A stretch of 64,000 bases of DNA from Asterias amurensis (lineage: Eukaryota; Echinodermata; Asteroidea; Forcipulatida; Asteriidae), in contig NC_092662.1 of the NCBI RefSeq assembly GCF_032118995.1, positions 3,906,001-3,970,000 on the forward strand. Reading direction: 5' to 3'. The notes beneath the pieces were generated by a model, which had not been told where the DNA came from, did not search any database, and saw only the letters and a program-made list of their open reading frames with translations. The position numbers were made by a program, and so were the translations under genes. Positions 24,461-35,347 of this stretch are shown piece by piece; within the stretch, counting starts at the first letter, position 1; each line of letters starts with the position of its first letter.

Positions 24461-25357
24461 TGCATGCTGCAGTGGTAATACTTTATTAGAGAATTCAGAA
24501 GCCACTTTGTCAGCTATATCCATTATCTGCAAACCAAGCTTGACAAGGCCAACAACTCAGTACGGGTTTGGGCGGAACAGCTATATCACTGCAGCACAAA
24601 ACTTGAGAAAAATGCTTATCCAATGACCAGAGTTCCAACATGTTCCCAGTCCCTTAATGATAGACTAGCTACGGAGTTGGGACGGTGCAAGAAAAACATG
24701 TAGAAATGGGAATATACCGATAATAATGACACCAAAATGCGGATTATGATCACCCCAATGCCACACCTTAACTACGGTGCACAGCCCCTGAGGAGCAGTG
24801 CTGCCTTGAAGATGAGAAGGCTATGAGATGCGTAGAAATTGGCAAACACTTGAAGAGTTATCTCCCACTACTCCTTGTGTCCTTTTGCCAAACAGAGGTA
24901 TGCATGCATGCTTCTTTCAAGCCCCCCTGGCACTAAACCACTGACCATTTAAGATGACAAATGTTTAGAGATTTGTTGCAGGGTAATTATTTTAATTAGA
25001 GGACTGAAACGATATACACTCCTTCCAGTAGTCAATCATATTTCATACTTTTCCGAACCCTCATTTTGCAATTGTCACTTAAACCTATCGAAGCCTGAAA
25101 TGGGCATAGGCTTTAAATTTATTAAAAGGCATGGGTCAGAGATGTCAAAAGCATTTTGCAAATTCCCCCTTTACTTTTATAGGAGCACCTCAAAAATAAT
25201 AAGTACAGCCATTGTTGATGTAAATCAATACATATACTGTTGTCACTAGTTACAAAGGTGAACTAAGCAACCCAGCCACAATGGCTTATATGGTAGTGAA
25301 AGAGCGCCCTCTGTTGTCCAAATTGGTGAACAAAAACAATGGCTTTATAATAGACCT
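24461..25357. other. Non-coding, no recognised gene
   Basis: Nothing recognisable beyond a short TGCATGCATGC run near 24905. Confidence 0.2.
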
Positions 25358-25526
25358 GCCATCGATTTCACCAAACTCTTCCTAACTTAGGATTAATCTT
25401 AGGACTTAGGATGAGTTAAGTTCCGTGTCCAAAGGCGTACGACACACTGAACCCATCCTAAGTTAGGACGGGTTACTCGTCCTAACTTGAAATAGGATTG
25501 ATCCTAGCGTTTCGTGAAATCGGCTG
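25358..25526. mobile_element. Inverted-repeat element, family G
   Basis: About 170 bp. The ends GCCATCGATTTCACC and GTGAAATCGGCTGC are complementary, and the inside is rich in repeated TCCTAACTTAGGA-type palindromes. Copies are at 34353-34523 and 57570-57738, and a shorter one lies inside the nest at 58 kb. Confidence 0.7.
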
Positions 25527-25780
25527 CTGCTGAGGTACCCACCAACCAAGCGTTGTATCATTATTATCAATGTAATCAAAATGAGGTTGAGGCTAATTCC
25601 TTCAAATCCAAATAATACTTTACCCTCATGGAACAAGATGATGGCAATGCAATAAACACAAACAGTAAACTGAAAGAACGACCCAAAATAGACTTAAAAT
25701 CATGCAATGATGAAAACATTTTAATTTCAACAATTTGTCAGTGACAAATTTCAACAACAATAAAATGACAGAACTTTTTT

Positions 25781-25995
25781 TTAAGCCCGGTTCATACTTC
25801 CTGCAGACACAAATGCAAATTGAATTTTGACGCCAAAGGCTGTTTTCAAAGTGAGTGTTTCTCAGGAGTTGTACACAGCTCAGCTGTTGCGAATTATTTG
25901 TGGCGAATTATTTGTGGCGAATTATTTGTTGCGAACTTGTGACGTCAAAATTCATACTGCACTCGCATTTGCAGGAAGTATGAACTGGGCTTTAA
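25781..25995. mobile_element. TTAA-flanked miniature element with 14-mer repeats
   Basis: 215 bp bounded by TTAA. Left end GCCCGGTTCATACTTCCTGC and right end GCAGGAAGTATGAACTGGGC are complementary but for one base. The 14-mer GCGAATTATTTGTG is repeated three times at 25889-25930. No ORF. Confidence 0.75.
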
Positions 25996-26186
25996 TCTTT
26001 TTCAAAGTGGATAAGTAGATGAATCATGCAAACTGATGGAACATTTGTTTAGTAAGATGAGTAAAACGAATGATGAATGGTGTATAACAATATTTTATCC
26101 TCAGATAACATCCGGGTGAACAGGTGTGTGAACAAAGAATACCGTTTACATTTTTTTTGTCAGAGGTTTTGTGCATGGGTATACCT

Positions 26187-26379
26187 GGGCCCAATTTCAT
26201 GGAGCTGCTTAAGCCGAAAAAACTGCTTAAAAAAACCCTGCTTAGCAATAGTTAGCAGGAAACCAGTCACAAATTGAACATGTTACATGGTATTTTGGCT
26301 GGTAACCATATTCTGGTTAGCATAATTTTGTTTTGCTTAGCTTATGTTTGTGCTTGAGCAGCTATTTGAAGTTGGGCAC
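26187..26379. mobile_element. Inverted-repeat element, family C
   Basis: Starts GGGCCCAATTTCATGGAGCT and ends GTGCTTGAGCAGCTATTTGA. The interior TTGGCTGGTAACCATATTCT is the family core. Confidence 0.7.
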
Positions 26380-28224
26380 AGTAGGTGCTTATTCTGAACG
26401 CCGCAAAAATCCATACTCTCAGTAGATACTACAATAGGATCCTTTTGTTTGAAAATATTTTAACAAAAGAAATTTAATTTCACCTATAATCTTTCAATCT
26501 AATCAGCGTCAACAATTGCAGATGATGTCATTTCGCTTATCTACATGTCCGTCATCTTGTCAATTGACGCCTAAAATGACAAGGAAAAGCTAATCTGAAA
26601 TTATTGGTTCCTAATGACGATAGTGGCTACATTTCCGTGATTAAAGTGGTAGCTAGCACGGAGCTTTAGCATCCCACTGTCAGCTTAATAACTTAGTGTC
26701 ATGATTAAGCAATCAAAACGGTGAGGAAATTTACATCAAAATGAACCTCCGTGAAGGCTGATGAGAAGTTTAAGTACTCTGCACACCAGAGACCATTTCC
26801 CAGGGATCATTTCGAGCATTTACATATTCACCAGCTCTCAAGAGTAAGGCCAGACTTTATTCTTACTCTGCTCCTTTTGGATAGCGCAGCATGACAGAAA
26901 ACTGATCTTAACTTTTGTGAAGCTGGCCAAAGGTTATTTTGGGTATGAAAGGATAAAAGAAAAAGGAACTAAAAAACTATTGGCATTGTAGGCTGCCATA
27001 TTAACATCGGTTGTGTGATTTTTGCACTTACATAATAGGGAGGTTTAGCTGCACATTCCGCCTCAACATGAAGACGAACGTCAGAAAATTGTGTCAATAA
27101 AATCCCTCGTTTTTAGCGTACGTGAAGTTACCATTTTTCACGTCAGGTATGTTTGTGAGCGCAGATGTCCTTCGTGAGCATGCAATAAGCCCAAAAGTGG
27201 CAACGTCACCCAGAAACAATACAATTTTTTTTACCTTCATGTATTTGCTCGCATAACATGCAGCTAAACCTCGCTTATAACTTCCACTGAGCTCTAACAT
27301 TGGTGTGAATGTTAGACACTAGAACGCAGCCCCGGACAGAGTTATTATCTTTTTCTACATGAATAGCTTTTAATATTTTCATGGCAAGTACAAATTGTTT
27401 CTAAGCTTGGCTATCTTTTTAGCTCGAGCAGCTCTATAAAATGAGGCCAATGTTAGAAAATATGACTCGAGTTTGTAAACACTGTTAAGTGGATGAATTG
27501 GTGCAATGAAGCTGAAAACAAATGTATGAAACTAATGGTGTGTGGGGCCCCTCTACGAGAAATTGACAAAATTAATGTCAAAATATTGCATCAGTGCATC
27601 GAGGTCATGTCTTAATACAACCTTAGAGGAGTTCCGCAACAAAAACAATGATTGATAAAACAATGGTATGTGAACAAGAACTTTAGAATGTAAGTGAACT
27701 ATAAATAATGGTTCCTCAATATGTGCAACACAACATCATGAATCATCTTTAGTACGAATTTATAAATGTAGAAGTCACTTACATAGATTATTTTAATTAC
27801 GTTTTATTCCAAAGCGAGGAGCTTCTTAAGACAGGTGACCAACAAGGCATGGTTTGAACAAGTTGGCCACAACTGTTGTTGAGCTTATATGAACGTAATC
27901 AAATAATACACCAGTAACATCTACACTTATTTGGATGAAAAACACATTCACTTCATAATTTATGATATACCAACAATTCAGATGAACTTATTTAATGACA
28001 CAAGCAAGAAGGCCATGAGAACCAAAACAGGTGCATCTGATTTTTGGACAAAAAGCCTTATTTTGGTTTTTAAAAGTAAATAAATAAAAATATAACAAAA
28101 ACCTGTTCCCCTGTCCCTATACTAAAGCACATCAAACCTTACTTATGAGGTATGTAACTATTACATGTACATCTTTTTAATTTCTTTGCAGTAACCACTG
28201 CCAATGACAAGATTCCAACTCGTT
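26380..28224. other. Non-coding, partly repeat-free
   Basis: No gene is supported. 26400-26900 is unique in the window, with clustered homeodomain-like cores (TGATTAAGCAATCAAAAC near 26702); it may be regulatory. A half copy of family C lies at 27400-27450 (GAGCAGCTCTATAAAATGAG). Confidence 0.25.
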
Positions 28225-28330
28225 ACTTGGGTACGCTCGCTAGTCTAGTGATTACAACATCTGCTCTAGAAAGCAAGAGTTAATTATGGGTATGAATCCC
28301 AACCTAATAAATAACCCAGGAGATTTGTTT
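28225..28330 (+). repeat. Possible SINE piece
   Basis: A tRNA-like stretch GCTAGTCTAGTGATTACAAC is followed by a degenerate B box GGTATGAATCCC. Weak. Confidence 0.3.
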
Positions 28331-28943
28331 TCCCTGCAGGACTTGAAAACACACAGCAGTGAAAGGGAAAAACCAAAATCCATGTACTCTTTATCCCCGA
28401 TGCAATTATAACACCAAGGTCAAGATTCCAATTTTCTTTCCATCAAGTTCAAAACATTACAGTTTTCTTCCAAGTGGATTATACAGAAGCATAACAACTA
28501 TCATACATGAACTCATCTATGTATTTTTATGTCCCACAAGGGAAACTGCAGCAGTATACAGTTACTTAAGACTCCCCGTAAATTTCCATTTTTAAGGATA
28601 CATACATAACTGAGAACAATGGATTTACCAAGACAGTCTGCTGCCACCAAGTGTCGGAAATAATCTCTCATCTGAAGTTTACCTGCTGGTATTTTAGTAT
28701 TGAAACCGCTCTCCAAAAATAGATCAAATTTGACCAGCTCAATTCTGTGCGCTAAAATGTTTACCAATGGCAAGGTTTGGATAACACCGAGGTCTTCCTG
28801 GTTGGTTTATGCAGACCCAATCTGTAACATGTGATTGGACGTAAAGATCAAACTCATTTATCAAGTTCGGGCGGTGTGTTCTTTGACGCTCAAAAACACA
28901 TAGGATTGCTGTTCATGTATCTTCCACCCAAACGATGATGATG

Positions 28944-29092
28944 TAGCCCCAATTTGTACAGTGTCGTTCTCGACTGATTCCAACCTCGTCCCCATGGTTA
29001 ACTTTGTTTCCAACCATGTTTACAATGAGAGAGCGGTCCACATTGTACTGCTAAACACAAATTGGGGACGAGGTTGGACTGATCCGTGCTGA
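28944..29092. mobile_element. Hairpin element beyond the DSN1 stop
   Basis: CCAACCTCGTCCCC (near 28981) faces GGGGACGAGGTTGG (near 29062), and CCCAATTTGT faces ACAAATTGGG, giving overlapping inverted repeats over about 150 bp. It may lie in the DSN1 3' untranslated region. Confidence 0.55.
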
Positions 29093-29346
29093 GAGGTGAT
29101 GTGTGATCTTGTTCCACATATATTGTCCTCAAGTCGTGTTCTCATTGTTCGGGCGTGCGAACAGCGCACTGGGCCAAGAAAAAACACCGCCCGGACTCAG
29201 TCTCTTGCATGTCTATGACCAAATTCACCTCACGTTGTAGAGAAGCAGTATATTCGATATTCCACAACTGTATTATAACCAAGACCACAGCAGCCTTTGA
29301 CCTTTTACCTTGTTTAAGATTTCCATGGATGGAAGATGGTGATTCT

Positions 29347-32300
29347 TTACTGAGAGTGAGAGGAACTTGCATCTCCTCCTGCTCGTCTCAACAGCTCCAT
29401 GGGGTCCTCTACGGTATCTTGGATGGATTTCTTGGCTGATGAAGAACAAGTGCAAAGAGATAAGACTTTAATAGATAAGGCTTGTATGTTTGAAAGACAA
29501 TAAGGTCAACTAATAATGGTTACAGGACACATTTTGTAATAGCCCCCCAAAAGAATGTTTTGCTGAGATCGTAAAAACATATCCTTTTTTTCTTCTTAAA
29601 AAGTAGAATACAATGATCCACACAAATTTGCCTCAAAATTGCGTGGTTTTCCTTTTACTGTGCGAATAAACATGGTCGGCCATTTATGGGATTCAAAAAT
29701 TTGACTCCAATTTTACGAGGTAAAAGGAAAACCGTGCAGTTTCGAGGCATTGTTTGTGTGGATCATCGTATTATACTTTTACAACATCTTTCTACCCATA
29801 TGCATTTTATAACAAACGGTTACAAACACTTTTCAAAGACCAACTCGACCGATCCAAGGCAGTGTGTTCCTTTAACATTTAGCTTCATTGAAGCGAGCTA
29901 ATTAAAACACCTGTAGCAACTCACCGAGTAACTCTACCCGTTTCCTCAAGTACTCGTCACTGCTCTCAGCAAAACTCATCATTTGATGACTACTTGTATG
30001 TATACGGTCTACCCCCAGTTGGAGTTTGCTGGATGCTTGGCGCGCCCAGGTTGTGATCTTACCAAGGTCCGGTAGTTGGGAGAGCATTTTCTTCTGGTCC
30101 TTTGTGAGACCATCGGGGGCCTTCAGGAGAGGTTTCTCTGGCTCTGGATTGGCCAACACTCTGCGGTCAAACGGTAATTGTTAATGGCACTGGACGCTAT
30201 TGGTAATTACTCAAAATAATTGTTAGTATAGAAACTTACTTGGTAACAAGCATTGGAGAGCTTTTGATAGAATGAAACATTGTGAGTAACGGCTCCCTCT
30301 GAATTAACATAGTTTCAGACTTTTTATTGATCTTTGTTAATCTTTACGTTTAAAGGATTCTACATTTTTTATGATCACATGTTCATTAGTCCATACATTG
30401 TTAGATATCAATGTTACATTGACATAATTGGTTTGCTTCAGGCATCAATTAAGCAGTTACAGTTATCAAAGTAACTTCAATTTAGAAACAAACAACTCCA
30501 TTTGCAAGTAATGTGAGCTCAAAACTTGGACAGGCAGAACCACATCACTGGTCAAATAACTTCCCCAGGGGAAATAAACTCTTTGAAAAATAAACGCCCA
30601 ATTATGAACCAAATGTGTCCGCTGACATTTAGGAAATTAATAGTTCTGATATTAATTACAAAATCCTGATTTGAGGTTTTAAAATGGTTTTCTCTCGGAC
30701 ATGCACCAGTGCTTGCATCAATAGAGGATTTATGTTGCCCTAATTGAAGTGTACACATCCTATGCATGAGCTCAGCAACTCCTAAATGTTGGTTCTATCA
30801 CTACTCAATTAGAAGTCTACAAAGAGCGTCAAGTGAACACTCCTCCAAAAGTCTAATATTTTTCATCTCGAAGCAGTGCCGTCAGTAAAGTACTAAAAAC
30901 ACACCCAGGACATCAACTCGAACAAGGATTATGGCACTCTCAGATCAAGAAGTTGCGCTACTAGTTCTCATCCTTGTGATCAGCATAATTGGTCTTCTAA
31001 TAAACAGTATCTTTATCTGTATTGTGGCACGCATCAAGTCCCTGCAGACTCCCTTCAATGTCATCTTATGTAACCTTGCTGCGGCCTGTCTCTACATCCT
31101 GACTCTAACTCTAGTTCTCACTGCATTAATCTGGAATAGCCTTGATAAGACGGATTTCAACAATGAAATTAACACATTGGTTTTTGTTTATGGTATAGCA
31201 TCTGACTTGTTTGTATCATTCCTTGCAATTGAGCAAATTCTAGCCACGTTTGTAGCAAAAAAGTACTCCTCGTTTTTCAAAAAGAAGCTCCGATTAGCGG
31301 CAATCTGTGCAGGAAGCTGGATCTTGGCTGTATTGTCTTGGGGACTGCTGAGGCTATATAAACATTTCACAAAATCTGTCATTGTATTCGTTCCTGCTTC
31401 CCTATTTGAATCATCTTTGTTTCTTACTGTTCACGTCATCTTGTACTTGTACATTTTTACAAGACTTTTGCGGCATCCCCTGGGATCGCCGATTGTTCAG
31501 CGAAGAGTTTTGATAAAGTTGATCAAAACATCCGTTGCTATGTTTGTAAGTAAGGCCGCCAGAATCGTTTGTCTTACTTTATTACTCCAAGACCACCAGC
31601 TGCAACGGTTACTGCTCTTAATCTCAGGAGTTGTATACGTAACCACTGCAACCATTGATCCAATTATATACGGCTATCTGCGAATCAACTTGAAGACTAC
31701 AGCAGACAACTTATGCAGCGGCTGTTTCTGCACGGAGCCCCAAGTAATAGCAAGCGGCACAGCTAGCCTTCAACTAAATTGCTGATCAGAACACAACACT
31801 CCGTCCAAGGTATCACAGACACCCAACAAGCAACAAAATGACCAAGAGAAACAGCCAAGTGTTGAAAGTTGAACAAGTAGAGTAGCCAAACCATTGTGAA
31901 ACCAGTATGCCAGCACTTCAAAATCCAACAGCATGTTTGGTTTGATTCTGATGAATTGAGGATGTCACAAGTAAATTGATCATGCTTTACATGGGACCAG
32001 GCATACAACCATAAGCAGGTCTTTTAACTTTAGTTATTTTCAGACTTTGGGCTACAAGACTCAAGTAACTAACCTCTCTGCAGCTTCAGCCTCCTCCGTG
32101 TTCCCTCGTAGTAGCTCCTCCCACTTCTCGCTCTCCTGTGTTAATCTCTCCGTTTGTTGACGGATCTCTGCGATTGTCTTTTCCAATGCCTTGTTCTCAG
32201 GGTTGGGTAGATAGCTGTTAGGAGTGGAAATGGTTTAGATAGCTTAGGATTTCTCAAAATAATTTAAGTTTTTAATCTAACTTAACCACTAAACGGCAAA

Positions 32301-35274
32301 TGATGGATATAAACATTTTATTGTCAAGGACACAGAAATGGAGGCCCGATAAAGCCGTACTTGAAGTGTCCGTTTCTGTTCAGTGATGACATTTTTATTG
32401 CAATTATGTGTTGGACACATGCACGTGATCAATATGCATATGAAGTCACCTGTTTGGTGAGCATAGACCTTATGCATTGATGACATCTTAGAGGTTAATT
32501 GATAACAAAGCAATCAAAACTCACAGATTTATACGCGCGGCACACAGGTTTGGCCTATGAACAACCGCTTTTTGATATCTAGGTGAGGGCGCCCCACTGA
32601 TATGACATCATATGCATAAGATCTATTGTAGAAGGTACCAACCTGTTCTTCCTACTGCATGCTTTGTCTAATATTCCTTCCTGCTCCAGTGCATCTAAAG
32701 TGTTCTTGAAAGCTTCAGAAGCTACAAAACAATGATTTTTTCCGAAACAAATTTAAGTAAAAATGTAAGACATCATATTAAAGAGGCATATTGCTCTGTC
32801 GTGAAATTACACAAAAAAGCACAACACTTCAAGTGATGTTTAAGTGAATCATTGTATTCCACTTCTTAAATATCTCTCCAAACATGTTCATTTCAAAACA
32901 AAAACAGCACAAAGCACCCAAACCGAAAGCAACGTGCCTCATTAAGATTCTGCTGCATGTTGTAGCCCTGTTTCAAGTAAATTGCCCTTTCAGAGTATGT
33001 TTGAAGACCCCGGACCTAGTGTTAAGATCTATGTTACCCCAGTTTCTCCCAGCACCTTACCTTCCGTTTCGAACTCTTCCCATCCTTCCATGGCTGGGCA
33101 CTCCATTCTAACTTTCTGTACGGTAAACTACAAATCAATATAAAATATTACATGCTATTATTTATTTAAACTTTTTGTTATACATATCAGGCATGCAACT
33201 CTTCCGCGTCTCCGCGGAATTCCGCGTTTTTGTTTTTTGTTTTACGTGAAGAAAAGAAAAACGAAAAAAAAAAAAAAAACGAAAACGAAAAAAAACAAAC
33301 TTTTTTTTCCTTGTTTTCCCCGTTTTTTATTTTATTTAGCCTAATATATGCCTGGCATTAACAGTGTACAACTACAATCATGTAAAATAAGCCTAGTACA
33401 TGCTAAAAATGCACCGAAGAGCATAAGAAACCTCAACATTTTCTAAGGTACCATTGTGGGTATCATGTCCCGTGGCGTTTCGGCTGCCTCGCTCTGCACT
33501 TGCCTTGTGCCTTTGAAAATTTTCCTCTTTTTTTTCAACGGGCAGTTGCATGCCTGACATATAACAAATGTAAATTTGAATGGGACGTAAAGCCATTAGT
33601 CCTGTGTGTTGTGTAATGCTAGTAAAAGAACCCAGTGCACTTATTAAAAAAAGAGATATGGTTTGATTGGCAGCATATTGCGCCTAGGTACATTGTAAAC
33701 CATTGCATGGTGTTATAAAGGAATAGGTCTCATAGTTCAAATGTAGTCCCACATACCTTGCAGGAAATACTGTACGTTACAGGGCCAAGAGTGCATTGAG
33801 TGCCAGTTATGAGTGCCATACAAGAAGCCACAATTATTATAAAAGGCTTTTTTTTTCTCAATAGTTTTCCAAGCCACATCTAGACTCAACAAAGCATCAA
33901 AGTACACAAAATGGAAGATGACATACCAAATAATTTGAATTCAAACTGTTAAAAGTGAAAACCACATTGGTTTAGTTACCCCTTTTCAAAATGAGGGAAA
34001 CAATAATCTTTATGGTGTACATTTTTTACCTCAAAGCATGCTTCCTGCAGCTGATATAACCTCTTGGCCTCCGGAATGTCGGTTGGGATTCTCTTGTGCA
34101 ATTCTATAACAGTCAAAATTACCAACAAATCTAAGTCACACACAATAATCAAAAAGTTTTTTACATGAAGTGTCTGTTTTTTTTTAAAGTGCCTGTTAAG
34201 TCGGTGTTGTGGCCGAGCTATGCAGTCTTGTGTTGTCAGGAAGTGGGTTCAGGTCCTGGTGTCACCCAAGTTCTTGAGCAAGACACTTTTAATCATAATT
34301 GCTTTAGTCCATCTAATAGCCCATGAGCTGTGTAATGCATGCAAAAGAATTCTGCCGTCGATTTCACAAAACTCTTCCTAACTTAAGACTAATCTTAGGA
34401 CTTAGGACGAGTCCCAACCCTGCACTGTAGCATGCAGACCTTGAGATTAATCCTAAATTAAGATGAGTTACTTGTCCTAACTCGAGATAAGGCGATTCCT
34501 ACATCTTTGTGAAATCGACGGCTGTACACTTATTGAAGCCAGTTTGCGCCAGTTACTCCATGGTTAGCTGCAGATTGTGCTGCATTACCTTGTACAAGGT
34601 GGAATACAGCCCTGGGAGGTCCAGAGCATTTTTTTGGCCAGGGGGCTTTTTACCCCACGGTTACTCGGCAGTTTAAAACTGTGTCCATATTTCACAGCGT
34701 TCCGGCTGCGTGTTCCCAAGAATACCCCAGAATTTTACCGCTTACTCCTACTCCAGAGCAGGGGTGGCTATTCTCCGGGCTTTGCCCATTTGCCAGGGCA
34801 GACCAGGAGTAAAGTGATCATAGTATGAAGAAGATCAAAGAATAAAAAATATAAACGGATAACTTTCGGTATAGACCTTTTCGCAAATACTGGGGCGCGC
34901 GCGTAACGCTTGGAATTAGGTGCATTGTGGTCTAGCTGGTAGCAAAATTTGATCCATATCTATCCCACAATGCACCTCATTCAACAGTCTGCGCTTGCGC
35001 ATTGGTATTTGCGATAAGGTCTATGGCGCCACCACTTTTTCACTTAATTTTATCTCATTGAGGTAAATTAGATACTATATTATATGATATATCGAATGAA
35101 AAAGTGGTGGCGCCACACGGAAACTTTTCCATATAAACTTCTGTTGCATCCAGTCATTGAATCTTTACCTGCGCATGATATATCAGTTGGAGGTAAGGAC
35201 TTTCTGGAGCGCCCTCTTACAAAACTTGATCTTCTCTTTTTGCGTTCACTTCTCTTCTTACTGCTACTTGACAT
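29347..35274 (-). CDS. DSN1: DSN1, MIS12 kinetochore complex subunit
   Basis: DSN1 is part of the MIS12 complex, which joins the inner kinetochore (CENP-C, CENP-T) to NDC80 at mitosis. Seven minus-strand exons join in phase with GT-AG borders: 35274-35169, 34103-34030, 33115-33061, 32721-32643, 32214-32074, 30160-29925, 29435-29347, giving 259 residues. Support by alignment with human DSN1 from memory: a basic Aurora-type segment RRSSFVRGRSRKSLPP (14-29), then ELHKRIPTDIPEAKRL matching human ELSRSISVDLAESKRL, then helices with LDALEQEGILDK and ERLTQESEKWEELL. Residues downstream are predicted coiled coil. Human DSN1 is 356 residues; its disordered N-terminal about 85 residues are not found here. 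The ATG at the first exon lies directly after an acceptor, so an upstream coding exon (36110-36075) is possible. An intron of 1913 bp holds a receptor gene on the other strand. Confidence 0.88.
29505..29895. mobile_element. Inverted-repeat element, family D, in a DSN1 intron
   Basis: AATGATCCACACAAATTTGC and GTGGTTTTCCTTTTACT face AAGGAAAACCGTGCAG and TTGTGTGGATCATCGTAT, an imperfect inverted repeat across about 390 bp that ends CCTTTAA. A half copy is in a POFUT1 intron at 40260-40482. Confidence 0.6.
30178..30320 (-). mobile_element. Family A fragment in a DSN1 intron
   Basis: TTAATGGCACTGGACGCTAT is the terminal repeat, followed by TCAAAATAATTGTTAGTATA and GGCTCCCTCTGAATTAACAT of the family A right half, reversed. 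Confidence 0.6.
30931..31785 (+). CDS. Divergent rhodopsin-like receptor, intronless
   Basis: 284 residues with seven hydrophobic segments (about 8-30, 41-65, 84-108, 122-142, 148-175, 195-217 and 222-245), the topology of a class A G-protein-coupled receptor. Family marks that remain: Asn in TM1 (LLINSIF), Trp in TM4 (GSWILAV) and DPIIYGYL in TM7, the NPxxY position. Family marks that are changed: TM2 has NLAAAC where Asp is usual, the TM3 end reads EQI in place of DRY, and the CWxP of TM6 is missing. The N-terminus is only about seven residues and lacks a signal peptide. The gene is nested in a DSN1 intron on the opposite strand and is a single exon, as expected of a retroposed or lineage-expanded receptor. 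Ligand unknown; it may be a decoy or an orphan. It is not broken by any stop. Confidence 0.75.
   Translation: MALSDQEVALLVLILVISIIGLLINSIFICIVARIKSLQTPFNVILCNLAAACLYILTLTLVLTALIWNSLDKTDFNNEINTLVFVYGIASDLFVSFLAIEQILATFVAKKYSSFFKKKLRLAAICAGSWILAVLSWGLLRLYKHFTKSVIVFVPASLFESSLFLTVHVILYLYIFTRLLRHPLGSPIVQRRVLIKLIKTSVAMFVSKAARIVCLTLLLQDHQLQRLLLLISGVVYVTTATIDPIIYGYLRINLKTTADNLCSGCFCTEPQVIASGTASLQLNC
32884..33060. other. DSN1 intron, no feature
   Basis: The open frame 32884-33111 (+) overlaps a DSN1 exon on the other strand and has no independent support. Confidence 0.3.
33174..33568. mobile_element. Inverted-repeat element, family H
   Basis: Ends TTTGTTATACATATCAGGCATGC and GCATGCCTGACATATAACAAA are nearly complementary (about 27 bp each). 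The interior has CCGCGGAATTCCGCG at 33211-33225, a 15-bp near-palindrome, then long A and T tracts. Lies in a DSN1 intron. Confidence 0.65.
33668..33755 (+). repeat. Dispersed repeat 'TTGGCAGCATAT'
   Basis: TTGGCAGCATATTGCGCC and ACATTGTAAACCATTGCATG match 15133-15217. Confidence 0.55.
34198..34345 (+). repeat. tRNA-derived SINE
   Basis: GGTGTTGTGGCCGAGCTATG resembles a leucine-type tRNA 5' half, followed by a B-box-like GGGTTCAGGTCC and the body GTTCTTGAGCAAGACACTTT. Same family as 495-660. Lies in a DSN1 intron. Confidence 0.6.
34353..34523. mobile_element. Inverted-repeat element, family G
   Basis: Ends GCCGTCGATTTCACAAA and TTTGTGAAATCGACGGC are exact complements over 17 bp. This is the best-preserved terminal pair of the family in the window. 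Confidence 0.75.
34598..34810 (+). repeat. Dispersed repeat family I
   Basis: TACTCCAGAGCAGGGGTGGC, ATTTTACCGCTTACTCC and flanking CCCC/GGGG blocks recur inverted at 41690-41752 in a POFUT1 intron. Confidence 0.45.
34857..35130. mobile_element. Family K element with a second element inside
   Basis: The outer element has arms GGCGCCACCACTTTTTCA and TGAAAAAGTGGTGGCGCC and matches 49143-49274. Between GGTA (34868-34871) and TGGCGCC (35024 on) sits an unrelated hairpin element (34872-35023) with ends TAGACCTTTTCGCAAATAC and GTATTTGCGATAAGGTCTA. The empty site is preserved in the 49 kb copy. Confidence 0.8.
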
Positions 35275-35347
35275 CTGGTGGACAAAGAAAAAACATATAA
35301 TTTCAATAGTACAAACAGCAGGCTATATTTGTAGGTGTCTGAAGTAT

